From positions 2,348 to 30,338 of the forward strand of contig DBXQ01000129.1 in assembly GCA_002309955.1 (NCBI GenBank): DNA of 27,991 nt. The letters are read 5' to 3'. This document shows, in pieces, positions 16,079-24,276 of this stretch. Every line of letters begins with the position of its first letter. Position 1 is the first letter of the stretch. The DNA comes from Bacteroidales bacterium UBA1208. GTDB taxonomy: Bacteria; Bacteroidota; Bacteroidia; Bacteroidales; P3. Made by a program: the position numbers and the translations under genes. Under the pieces are notes generated by a model. That model saw only the letters and a list, made by a program, of their open reading frames with translations. It ran no database searches and was not told the origin of the DNA.

Positions 16079-19000
16079 ATGAAAAAAGGTTGGAAAATAG
16101 CCCTCATATCCGTGGGGTCGCTGCTGGGGATTATTGTGGTGGCCGTGGCTGTGCTCTGCTGGCTGCTTTTCACCCCAGCCAGGCTTACATCAATAGTCAA
16201 TGGATTGGCTTCGAACTATATCACTTGCGAATACCATCTCGGCAAGGTGGGGCTTTCGCTCTTCAAGACATGGCCCGATGTGGGGGTGGAAGTGAAGGAC
16301 GTGGTGTTGGTGAACCCCTATCAGATTCCCGCCGACAATGCCTTGGCGGCCAGTATGGTGCATGACGACACCCTTGCACGGGTGACATCCTTGACCGTGG
16401 GGCTGGACTTGAAGGCATTTCTGAAAGACCGCGCCGTGGTGGTGCACCAAATCCGTCTCGACGACACCAAGGCCAATCTCTATACCGCCCCCGACGGGTG
16501 GAGCAATCTGGATGTCTTTGTCACCAGCGACAAAGAGGAGGAAGAACCCACCGACGAGTCGTCGCTACCCGAGATAGTACAGTTGGAGAAACTGAGCGTC
16601 AACAATCTGCAGGCTCAATACTGCAACCTCCCTCAGCGCATGCTGGCTGAAGTGGGCGGCGCGGATATGGACATTAAGGGGTCGCTGCTGCATTCCGTTG
16701 TCGATGCCGACATGAAGATGACGGTGGACAAACTGCTACTGGATATGGTCGACAGCGCCGGGCATCCCGCTCTCTGCGCCAACGCTACCGATGTTGTGCT
16801 GCGTGCCGAGGCGACGGGAACCACCGATTCGCTGCGCGGACGCATGAGGCTGTCGCTGCCCGAAGGCTATCTTGCCGCCGGGGGGCAGGCTTTCACCACC
16901 GAGGCCATGTCGGCCTCGCGCCACGGCCTGTTGGACCTTGATGTGCCGTTCCGCGCCAATGTCAACAAGATGTGTTTTGCGCTGGATGAAGCCTCGCTCC
17001 GTCTGGCGGATTACAAACTGGATGTGGACGGCGATGTGGCTTTGGCCCAGAAGGAACGCCCGATGGAGGTCGACCTCAGACTGCAGTCGGACAAATGGCA
17101 GGTGGCAGACCTTCTGGCGATGCTGCCCCCGTTTATCACCGAGAGCCTGAAAGGGATGAAGGTGGACGGAAAGGCACAGCTGTCGGCACATGTGTACGGT
17201 GTGATGGACAAGGGTCGTATGCCCTTGGTCGACGCCGATGTCGAACTGGACAAAGGGTCGTTTGCCGCTCCCGTGATGCTGCCCGCCCCACTGCGCAACA
17301 TCACGGCAAGGGTCAGCGCCAATGTGAACCTCTCGTCGGATAGTGCCTATAAAGGTGTCTCCAAGGTGGAAATCCACCAACTGGATGCCAAGATGAGCCA
17401 CTCCACCGTGGGCATTACAGGCACCGTCGACGACTTGATGGGCGATATGCTGGTCGACGCCCGCCTGAAGGGCGACATCAATCTGCCCGACTTGCGTCCT
17501 TTCCTGCCCGACACCATGCCGCTCGACCTACAAGGCACCACCCGTGTGGACCTGAAGGCCAAGAGTCGCCTGAGCGCGTTGACAGATATGGATTTGAAAC
17601 GTATCCAGCTGGGCGGAAATCTCTATATGAAAAACATGAATGTGCGTTGGGACAGCATACATGCCTCCTCGCCACAGCTGAATGTCGCCTTGGCCCTGCC
17701 TACCAAGCGTCAAAGTGCCAAGGTGGCAGAACTGATTGGCGCACACATTATTGGCGGACAGCTGGATGTGAAGATGGATAATATGAACCTCGATGCCCAG
17801 GTGACCAGTCCGGACATCAATGTGGGCATTCCGAATATCCTGGACAAAAAGCAACCCTTGGCGGCATCGTTCCGCATCGGAGCCAGCAAGTTGAATGTCA
17901 ACATGGACTCGATGATTGTCTACTCGGACACCCTGAAGCTGAAAGGTAGCGTGAAGAACGACTCGACGCAGGACAATGTCCTGAAGCAGTGGAATCCCGA
18001 TGTGGATATTGACATCCACCGCGCCGTGTTGGCCATGAACAACATGTCCGAGGCGGTGCGTATGACCTCCTTTAAGTTCAACTACAAGCCCGAGGTGTGC
18101 AACATCGAGCAGGCCGATGTGCTGTGGGGCGTGTCGGACTACCATCTGGCGGGCAAGGTGTATGGTGTTGAGGATTGGCTCAGCCACAAGGGTATGCTGC
18201 ACGGGACGCTGGATTTCAACTCGCAATATGCCGACATTGACCAGCTGATGGGCATCCTCAGCGGCATGGGCACCGACGAGGACACCTTGGCACAGCAACG
18301 TGTCGAGGACAATGTGCCGAAGGAGGCCAACCCCTTTATCGTGCCCAAGGATGTGAACGTGCGCCTGAACACCCACATCGCCCGTTGTGTGGCTTTCGGC
18401 AACGACCTCAACACGCTGGGTGGCTCGCTCACTGTCAACGACGGCGTGGCGGTGCTCGACCAGATGGGTTTCACTTGCAAGGCTGCCCGCATGCAGCTTA
18501 CAGGCGTGTACAAGTCGCCCAGGGTGAACAACCTCTTCACGGGACTTGACTTCCATCTGCTCGACATCCAGATTGAAGAACTGCTGGATATGATCCCCTC
18601 TATCGACACCCTTGTGCCGATGCTTAAAGCCTTCAAGGGCAAGTCCAACTTCCACTTGGCGGCAGAGTGCGCCCTCGACGCTTTCTATAAGCCCAAGATG
18701 AGCACCCTCCTCGGTGCCATGGCCATCAACGGCAAAGACCTTGTGGTGCTGGACAATGAAAGTCTTGCTTCCATGGCTCGCTTGCTGCAGTTCAAGAATT
18801 GGAGGGAGAAAGACAACAATATCGGTGTGGACAGCATCAGTGTCGAGGCACAGGTGGTCCGCAAGAACATCACCGTATATCCATTCCTGCTCAATCTTCA
18901 TAACTATCAGCTCTGCATCAGTGGACATCATTCGCTCGACAATAAGTGCAACTACCACCTCGAGTTACTCAAATGTCCCCTGCCTGCCCGACTGGCCATC

Positions 19001-19153
19001 GACGTGACGGGCAATATCTCCAAACCCAAGATCGAGCTTGGCAAGATATTGTATGCCGAGATGTACAAGCCCGAGGAGAAAGACTACCTGAGCGACTACA
19101 CCCTCAGGGTGAAGAACCAGGTGCGGAAATACCTCGAGGCTAATGTGCGATAA
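16079..19153 (+). CDS. AsmA-family inner-membrane-anchored protein
   Basis: The start at 16079 is chosen because MKKGWKIALISVGSLLG begins a clear N-terminal transmembrane segment (about 6-31), and the upstream in-frame codons lie inside the lipoprotein gene. The 1024-residue product is mostly repeated beta strands typical of AsmA/TamB-like proteins: FTPARLTSIVN after the membrane anchor, FKTWPDVGVEVKDV, many D-x-D-strand repeats, and a C-terminal LPARLAIDVTGNISKPKIEL. This family forms long periplasmic grooves thought to carry phospholipid between the membranes. It is the last gene of the pyrE-to-AsmA run and is followed 1 base after the stop by a 17-bp hairpin. Confidence 0.85.
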   Translation: MKKGWKIALISVGSLLGIIVVAVAVLCWLLFTPARLTSIVNGLASNYITCEYHLGKVGLSLFKTWPDVGVEVKDVVLVNPYQIPADNALAASMVHDDTLARVTSLTVGLDLKAFLKDRAVVVHQIRLDDTKANLYTAPDGWSNLDVFVTSDKEEEEPTDESSLPEIVQLEKLSVNNLQAQYCNLPQRMLAEVGGADMDIKGSLLHSVVDADMKMTVDKLLLDMVDSAGHPALCANATDVVLRAEATGTTDSLRGRMRLSLPEGYLAAGGQAFTTEAMSASRHGLLDLDVPFRANVNKMCFALDEASLRLADYKLDVDGDVALAQKERPMEVDLRLQSDKWQVADLLAMLPPFITESLKGMKVDGKAQLSAHVYGVMDKGRMPLVDADVELDKGSFAAPVMLPAPLRNITARVSANVNLSSDSAYKGVSKVEIHQLDAKMSHSTVGITGTVDDLMGDMLVDARLKGDINLPDLRPFLPDTMPLDLQGTTRVDLKAKSRLSALTDMDLKRIQLGGNLYMKNMNVRWDSIHASSPQLNVALALPTKRQSAKVAELIGAHIIGGQLDVKMDNMNLDAQVTSPDINVGIPNILDKKQPLAASFRIGASKLNVNMDSMIVYSDTLKLKGSVKNDSTQDNVLKQWNPDVDIDIHRAVLAMNNMSEAVRMTSFKFNYKPEVCNIEQADVLWGVSDYHLAGKVYGVEDWLSHKGMLHGTLDFNSQYADIDQLMGILSGMGTDEDTLAQQRVEDNVPKEANPFIVPKDVNVRLNTHIARCVAFGNDLNTLGGSLTVNDGVAVLDQMGFTCKAARMQLTGVYKSPRVNNLFTGLDFHLLDIQIEELLDMIPSIDTLVPMLKAFKGKSNFHLAAECALDAFYKPKMSTLLGAMAINGKDLVVLDNESLASMARLLQFKNWREKDNNIGVDSISVEAQVVRKNITVYPFLLNLHNYQLCISGHHSLDNKCNYHLELLKCPLPARLAIDVTGNISKPKIELGKILYAEMYKPEEKDYLSDYTLRVKNQVRKYLEANVR

Positions 19154-19154
19154 A

Positions 19155-19191
19155 GCTCGGTAGAGAAAAACGTGGTTTTTCTCTACCGAGC
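19155..19191 (+). terminator. 17-bp perfect hairpin with triloop after the AsmA-like gene
   Basis: The left arm 19155-19171 (GCTCGGTAGAGAAAAAC) is exactly complementary to 19175-19191, with loop GTG. It begins 2 bases after the stop codon. No T-tract follows, but A5/T5 forms the top of the stem. It is probably the 3' end or a stabilising hairpin of the AsmA-operon mRNA; a rho-independent terminator is possible but not classic. Confidence 0.65.
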
Positions 19192-19526
19192 GCAGAGCAC
19201 GTCACGAAACTCTTCGTAATGTGAGATAAAGGAAACCCCGTTTTATTATCTCCACGTATCTCGCATATCACAAGTATTATCAGTACAAGTGATTTTTATC
19301 CCAAAACGGTCATAGGAATATACCTATTCGAAATCTCCTACGGAGAAATAACTTATCTATCAACTTGGTATGCTATTAAACGAAAGCCCTACGGAACCGG
19401 GCTATTCCCCATGCATTGCACAATTCGGCAGATACTCCATAGGAGTTTTCCCTTAATAGCCAACGTTATACAGCTCTCCAATTATACTCCGTAGGAGTTT
19501 TCGGTTTCCTAATGACCGATTTGGGT
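19192..19526. repeat. Repeat-rich intergenic stretch with CTCC/GGAG mini-palindromes
   Basis: No gene is supported. It contains three small hairpins of the form CTCC-NNN-GGAG: TCTCC-TAC-GGAGA at 19334-19346, ACTCC-ATA-GGAGT at 19434-19446 and ACTCC-GTA-GGAGT at 19486-19498. The last two belong to 19-base direct repeats (19432-19450 and 19484-19502, one mismatch, 52-base period), each ending GTTTTC. A further hairpin, AGCCC / GGGCT, is at 19385-19403. GTGAGATA motifs occur at 19221 and 19542, with a related inverted form at 19255-19271. It looks like a degenerate dispersed-repeat cluster. Confidence 0.55.
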
Positions 19527-19789
19527 TTATACGTGTAATACGTGAGATACGCGAAGACCTTGCGAGGTAGTGAAAATCAAAGGGCTGGAAAACGAAGCAC
19601 GCTTTCCAACCCTCCCAATCTGGCAGGACATGGTGTCGTCTTGGAAGAAATAGAGGCCATCGCCCCATTGCATGTGGCCGGATTCTATTTCGTTGCCTTC
19701 CAAGTCATACACGTGTGTATGGACTTGTGCATTGGCTGCCCCGCCAAAGAGCAGTAGCAGCAGGATGAGGTTTTTAATGTGTTTTTCAT
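19527..19789 (-). pseudogene. Frameshifted small exported-protein gene
   Basis: The ATG at 19789-19787 is followed by five As and then a frame that stops after 33 codons. One extra A would join it to the frame KHIKNLILLLLLFGGAANAQ, a textbook signal peptide, and on into QVHTHVYDLEGNEIESGHMQ with about 45 further residues. It starts 18 bases after the M28-barrel gene's stop on the same strand, as an operon partner would. The last 25 or so codons run through a hairpin and repeat-like sequence, so the 3' end may also be degraded. An alternative start at 19835 inside the upstream gene would keep the frame intact but gives a poor signal peptide. The product is not recognised. Confidence 0.45.
19582..19612 (-). 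terminator. Possible minus-strand terminator hairpin
   Basis: GGGCTGGAAA (19582-19591) and TTTCCAACCC (19603-19612) pair over 9 of 10 positions. Read on the minus strand the stem is followed by TTTGATTTT, fitting a rho-independent terminator for the M28-barrel gene and its small neighbour. It lies inside the extended small frame, another sign that this frame's 3' end is not genuine coding. Confidence 0.5.
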
Positions 19790-19807
19790 AATTGTTGGTG
19801 ATTATTA

Positions 19808-21319
19808 TTAGAAGAGATAATACGTCAACTTGCATGAGGAGTAGGTGTTGAATGTGCGAGGCATATTTGTGGGCTCGAAGAGCGGATTGAGCTGATAGCT
19901 TGCAGTGAAGCCGAACTCCCATTGCTTGCCTATATTGAAGCCGAAGCCCCAGCTGATGCCATATTGGTGTGCGGTGCAGGGCTGGCCGTTGCCGGAGGCA
20001 ATGTTTGCGGCAGTGGCAGGATGGGTGGTGGAGGTGGTGCGGAAGGCATTGTCGAACCCGTAGCTGTAATATCCACCAAAAGCCAGATAGAATGAGGCGT
20101 AGTAGTCGCCGGCATAATATCGCACCATCAACGGCACGGTGACGGACTGCTGATGCAATTTAAGGCTGGAACGGAAGAAGTCGCTGGGGTCGGGGTATGG
20201 GGAGCGCGTGTAGTCGTAGAGTACATCGGCATGGAGTGAGAAATGCTTGCTGAAGTTGCACTGCAAGGCCAGACCGGCCTCACCACCAATGAGCGACTTG
20301 CCGCTGAAGGCTGCCTCGGGGAAACGGAGCCAGGCACTGTTGAAGCCAAGGGAGAGACCCAGGTTGAAGGGCGAAGGATTGCTGCTATGCTTGGGCGAGA
20401 GTTTGCCGGAGGCCAGTGTGCCTTGATGGTTGGCAACGCGGAGGGTGAGTGCGGCCATGTAGTCGGTGACAAGGTCGAGACCTTTATAGTCTATCAGGTC
20501 GGCATCGTCTTCGGGTTTATGGTAGGGCGATTTCAGACCTGTGGTAACTGCCAATGTGGGCACTCCCTTTTTGGCGAAAGGCTCGGTGTCGGTGGCACCG
20601 AATGGGGAGGTCTCGAAACGTTTGGTGCTAACGGGGATGTCCATGCCAAAATTCTTGGGATCTGTTAGCTGGTTGCTGTTGCGCAGGGTTCCGGTGCCAT
20701 TGAGTTGGAGGCTTCTGCCTTTCTCAAGCCATCCAACCATGTCCACACTCATCATCAGTTTCACACGCCCGATGAGGTTGTATTTCTCCATGTAATTAGC
20801 CAAGGCTTTCGAGCCATGCAACCCCATCTCTTCAGCATCAAAGGCACATACTATCACACTGCGTTTCAATTCACTCTGGTGTGCCAGCAACTGCCTTGCC
20901 ACCTCGGTAACACAGGCTGTGCCCGAGGCGTTGTCGTCGGCACCATTATATATCTTGCCGTTCCTTACGCCCAGGTGGTCATAATGCCCCCCAATGACGA
21001 TGAACTCATTTTTAAGCTCCGGGTCATTACCCTCAATGATGGCTATGAGGTTGCAGTACCCGCTGTCGTCGCCAACGGTGAATGGCATACTATAGTCTTT
21101 GTTGTCGGCAAAGAATGGCTCTAACCCCATCTCGCGCCATTGGCGTGTGATGTAGGTTGCAGCACGGTGGGCATCAAGGCTTCCTGCCCTGCGTCCGTTG
21201 AGGCTGTCGGCAGCAAGGGTGTAAACATGATTTTTCAAGCGGGAGTGCTGTGTGGTTTCTTGTCCCACGGCGGTGCCCATCAGCAGCAACGCGGTAGCAA
21301 TGATAAGAGTGTGTTTCAT
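19808..21319 (-). CDS. Exported M28-family metallopeptidase fused to an outer-membrane beta-barrel
   Basis: 503 residues. A signal peptide (1-19) is followed by an M28 aminopeptidase-type domain (about 25-295). The expected two-zinc ligands are all visible: H112 in GGHYDHLG, D128 in NGADDNASG, E163/E164 in FDAEEMG, D193 in SVDMVGW, and H267 in SPYHKPEDD. From about 315 the protein changes to amphipathic aromatic strands (FNLGLSLGFNSAW to CKLTYYLF), as in the small OmpA/OMP_b-brl-type barrels. The arrangement suggests a peptidase tethered to the inner face of the outer membrane, or displayed on the outer face if the linker crosses the barrel; orientation is unknown. Most M28 enzymes lack such a barrel. 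Confidence 0.85.
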   Translation of the reverse strand: MKHTLIIATALLLMGTAVGQETTQHSRLKNHVYTLAADSLNGRRAGSLDAHRAATYITRQWREMGLEPFFADNKDYSMPFTVGDDSGYCNLIAIIEGNDPELKNEFIVIGGHYDHLGVRNGKIYNGADDNASGTACVTEVARQLLAHQSELKRSVIVCAFDAEEMGLHGSKALANYMEKYNLIGRVKLMMSVDMVGWLEKGRSLQLNGTGTLRNSNQLTDPKNFGMDIPVSTKRFETSPFGATDTEPFAKKGVPTLAVTTGLKSPYHKPEDDADLIDYKGLDLVTDYMAALTLRVANHQGTLASGKLSPKHSSNPSPFNLGLSLGFNSAWLRFPEAAFSGKSLIGGEAGLALQCNFSKHFSLHADVLYDYTRSPYPDPSDFFRSSLKLHQQSVTVPLMVRYYAGDYYASFYLAFGGYYSYGFDNAFRTTSTTHPATAANIASGNGQPCTAHQYGISWGFGFNIGKQWEFGFTASYQLNPLFEPTNMPRTFNTYSSCKLTYYLF

Positions 21320-21469
21320 TGTATATGTTATTTATTTTGATGTAAAAAAAACGGCATTCTCACTGTTTTATTGTATATTGGAAAGAAAAATAGACAAACT
21401 ATACAATATAATACTTGTGTTTACGTTTATTTTAAACTAAATTATTTAATAATCTAAGACACATTCAAT

Positions 21470-22873
21470 ATGACTTCTTTTGCATCTCTTTCCGCATGGG
21501 GTTGGCTGATACAGTTTTTCATTATCGTCGTCGCCTTGTTAGTAGCAAACCTTATCCGTTGCAACATCCCTCTGTTCAAACGCAGCCTACTCCCCTCTGC
21601 CTTGTTGGCGGGGTTACTGATTCTCTGCCTGAAACCTTTTGGTTTCTTTTCCACATTGGTCGACAAACCTTCGATGGAGATTATCACTTATCACGCCCTC
21701 GGATTGGGTTTCGTGGCCATGGCTCTAAAAAATAAAAAAATCAGGAGTGCTACCACTACCATGAAAGTGGTAGAGACAGGAGCCGTAACTGCCAGCACCT
21801 ATATTCTGCAGGGACTTGCAGGATTGCTCATCACCATCCCGCTGTTCTTGTTGTGGAACAAAACCGATTTCTTCTACGCCGCAGGTCTCTTGCTGCCTAT
21901 GGGCTATGGACAGGGGCCTGGACAAGCCCTTAACTTCGGGGTCACCTACACTGGCTGGGCCGAAGGTCAAGGCATTGCCTTCCACGGTGCCGATTTCGGT
22001 CTGAGCATCGCCGCAACAGGCTTCATCGTGGGTAGTCTGGTGGGAGTGATATATATGAACATACTGCGCCGCAAGGGTAGGCTGAAAAGGCAGGCGGGAG
22101 ATTATAAGGAGGAGTATACGCTGGCCGATTACCAGTCGGATAACGAGATCCCCCACGCCGAGTCTATCGACAAGTTGACGGTGCAGATCAGCCTTGTGCT
22201 GCTGGTCTACGCCATGGTGTTCCTCCTCATGTACGGGGTGGAGCAACTTGATCTCGGCAATTTCGGCACCAAGACCCTCAAGCCTATGGTATGGGGATTC
22301 AACTTCCTATGGGGTACCCTGCTTGGCGTTCTGGTGAAAGTCATCATAAACAACCTCCGTAAAAGTCGTTTGATACAACGCGAATATATCAACAACTATA
22401 CCCTCGACCGCATCGCAGGCACCTGCTTCGACTTTATGATTGTAGCCGGAACCGCTGCCATCGACTTCAACAACCTGCGCGGACTCTGGCTACCTCTCGT
22501 GTTGGTGTGCCTACTTGGTGCCGTGGCAACGTTCTTCTATGTACGGGCTTGTGCCAAGCATCTCTATCCCGACTATCGATACGAAGGCTTCTTCTCCATG
22601 TTCGGCATGCTTACCGGCACCGCCAGCAACGGTATGATTCTGCTTCGCGAAATAGACCCCAAGTTCGAGACCCCCGCCGCCAACAACCTTGTCCTGCAGA
22701 CCATCCCGGCCATCGTCTTCGGATTCCCCGTGCTGCTGCTTATGGGATTTGGCCCGCAGAGCATGAAGAGCTGCCTCATCACCCTCGGCATCCTGGCGGC
22801 GGCGTTCTTCATCTTTGCCCTGTTCATCTTCAGGAAGAAATTGTTTAACAGTAAGTCTCATAAGTCCAATTAG
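21470..22873 (+). CDS. Sodium/glutamate symporter, GltS family
   Basis: A 467-residue polytopic inner-membrane protein with about ten hydrophobic segments. The first segment starts at residue 10 (GWLIQFFIIVVALLVANLI), there is a re-entrant-loop-like Gly-rich motif MGYGQGPGQALNFG (about 143-156), and a second loop region GMLTGTASNGMILLREID is in the C-terminal half. The central cytoplasmic stretch (RRKGRLKRQAGDYKEEY onward) makes it longer than the 400-residue E. coli GltS. The substrate is inferred as glutamate or a related acid. It is divergent from the M28-barrel gene with 150 bp between. The Omp85-like gene starts 13 bases downstream, so the two are probably co-transcribed. Confidence 0.85.
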   Translation: MTSFASLSAWGWLIQFFIIVVALLVANLIRCNIPLFKRSLLPSALLAGLLILCLKPFGFFSTLVDKPSMEIITYHALGLGFVAMALKNKKIRSATTTMKVVETGAVTASTYILQGLAGLLITIPLFLLWNKTDFFYAAGLLLPMGYGQGPGQALNFGVTYTGWAEGQGIAFHGADFGLSIAATGFIVGSLVGVIYMNILRRKGRLKRQAGDYKEEYTLADYQSDNEIPHAESIDKLTVQISLVLLVYAMVFLLMYGVEQLDLGNFGTKTLKPMVWGFNFLWGTLLGVLVKVIINNLRKSRLIQREYINNYTLDRIAGTCFDFMIVAGTAAIDFNNLRGLWLPLVLVCLLGAVATFFYVRACAKHLYPDYRYEGFFSMFGMLTGTASNGMILLREIDPKFETPAANNLVLQTIPAIVFGFPVLLLMGFGPQSMKSCLITLGILAAAFFIFALFIFRKKLFNSKSHKSN

Positions 22874-22886
22874 TCCAATTAGCTCT

Positions 22887-24245
22887 ATGAAAAAACATCT
22901 TGTACCCCTTTTGGCTTTTAGCTTTTGTCTTTTAGTTTCCGTTTCCCTGTCGGCGCAGGATTCGACCAATATCCGCAAGGGCTGGACATTCGGCGTCTTG
23001 CCCAGCTTTGCCTACGATGCCGACCTGGGACTGCAGCTCGGACTGCTGTCCAACGTCTATTACTTCGGCGATGGAGCCGTCTATCCCGACTATTACCATT
23101 CCTTCTACGTCGAGGCTGCCACCACGTCAAAGCACTACGGCCTTTACAGATTTGCCTACGACTCCAAGTACCTCATCCCCGGTCATCGCCTGAGCATCGA
23201 CCTCACCTATCTGCCCGACAAAATGTGCGACTTCTATGGCTTCAATGGCTATGAGGCTCTGTATCGTCCCGAATACTCCGACCAGTCAAGCGCACTTTAC
23301 CGCACCCGTGCTTATTACAAGTTCAAACGCGACATGTTCCGCCTCAGTACCGACCTGCAGGGCACCCTTGCCAAGCCTTGGTACTGGAATGCGGGCATCG
23401 GATTGCTATACTACAATGTGGGCACCGTCGATGTGGCACGGCTAAACAAGTACACCAAAGACGAAGCCAAAAAGCTGCCCGAAGGCGTTGGAACCCTCTA
23501 CGACCAGTATGTGACGCTGGGCTATATCAGCCCTGCCGAGGCCAAGGGTGGCTACCACCCCTACCTGCACGGTGGGCTCACCTTCGACACCCGCGACCGC
23601 CAGCAGAATCCCCGTCGAGGCATCCATGCCGACGCATTCCTTACCTACTATGCCGGATTGGGCGAGATGAAAGACTTCAACAACCTCAAGTTAAATGCAT
23701 GCTGGAGGCACTATCTGCCCATAGTCACCAACCGTCTCACCTTTGCCTACCGTCTGGGTACCCAGCTCAATGTGGCGGGCAAAAGTCCTTTCTACCTCAA
23801 CACCTACCTCAACCAGCTCTACATGCAGCGTGTCATCTATGAGGGACTGGGCGGCGCCAACTCCATCCGCGGCATCATGCGCAACCGTATCCTCGCCCGT
23901 GGCGTAGCCTTTGCCAATGTGGAGTTCCGCGTGCAGGTGGCGCACTTCAAGATAGGCAAAGAGAACTTCTATATAGGTCTCAACCCCTTCATGGATGCCG
24001 GCATGGTGGTGCAACCCTACGACCGTGTCATGTCCGACCCTGTTCAGGCAGCCCTGAGCTCGGTCAATCCCGACGACCTCTACGACGAGAGCCGCCTTTT
24101 TGCCCCACACCTCTCCGCAGGCTGCGGCCTCAAAGTGGCCATGAACGACAACTTTGTCCTCAGTGTCGACTGGGCCACCGCCCTCGATAAACAGGACAAC
24201 GCCAAGTTCAGCAACCTTTACATCAAAATGGGCTACATGTTCTAA
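22887..24245 (+). CDS. BamA/TamA-type (Omp85) outer-membrane barrel without POTRA domains
   Basis: The start at 22887 is chosen because it gives a good signal peptide (MKKHLVPLLAFSFCLLVSVS, then LSAQ); the frame upstream runs through the GltS gene. The 452-residue product is almost all barrel: aromatic strands from about 30 on, LTFDTRDRQQNPRRG (the D-x-R-x-x-P-x-x-G barrel motif) near 230, GLGGANSIRG near 320 (the Omp85 L6 loop, with R in place), and a closing YIKMGYMF with terminal Phe. There is no room for POTRA domains between the signal and barrel, so it is unlikely to be the main assembly factor BamA. A two-copy TAGTCCAAT-like repeat lies just before the start. Confidence 0.85.
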   Translation: MKKHLVPLLAFSFCLLVSVSLSAQDSTNIRKGWTFGVLPSFAYDADLGLQLGLLSNVYYFGDGAVYPDYYHSFYVEAATTSKHYGLYRFAYDSKYLIPGHRLSIDLTYLPDKMCDFYGFNGYEALYRPEYSDQSSALYRTRAYYKFKRDMFRLSTDLQGTLAKPWYWNAGIGLLYYNVGTVDVARLNKYTKDEAKKLPEGVGTLYDQYVTLGYISPAEAKGGYHPYLHGGLTFDTRDRQQNPRRGIHADAFLTYYAGLGEMKDFNNLKLNACWRHYLPIVTNRLTFAYRLGTQLNVAGKSPFYLNTYLNQLYMQRVIYEGLGGANSIRGIMRNRILARGVAFANVEFRVQVAHFKIGKENFYIGLNPFMDAGMVVQPYDRVMSDPVQAALSSVNPDDLYDESRLFAPHLSAGCGLKVAMNDNFVLSVDWATALDKQDNAKFSNLYIKMGYMF

Positions 24246-24276
24246 GCTCAATGTCCATTCAGACATTTAACCGAGC

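Noticed and set aside
17528..18958. 476-residue open frame on the minus strand inside the AsmA-like gene
   Set aside because: It is antisense to a clear coding frame with signal anchor and family features. Its product is rich in His/Val/Gln with no motif or signal, as expected from a shadow of a GC-rich gene.
19334..19502. CTCC/GGAG repeats considered as a CRISPR array
   Set aside because: There are only three short palindromic copies with unequal spacing and one inverted, no 25-40 base repeats and no cas genes.
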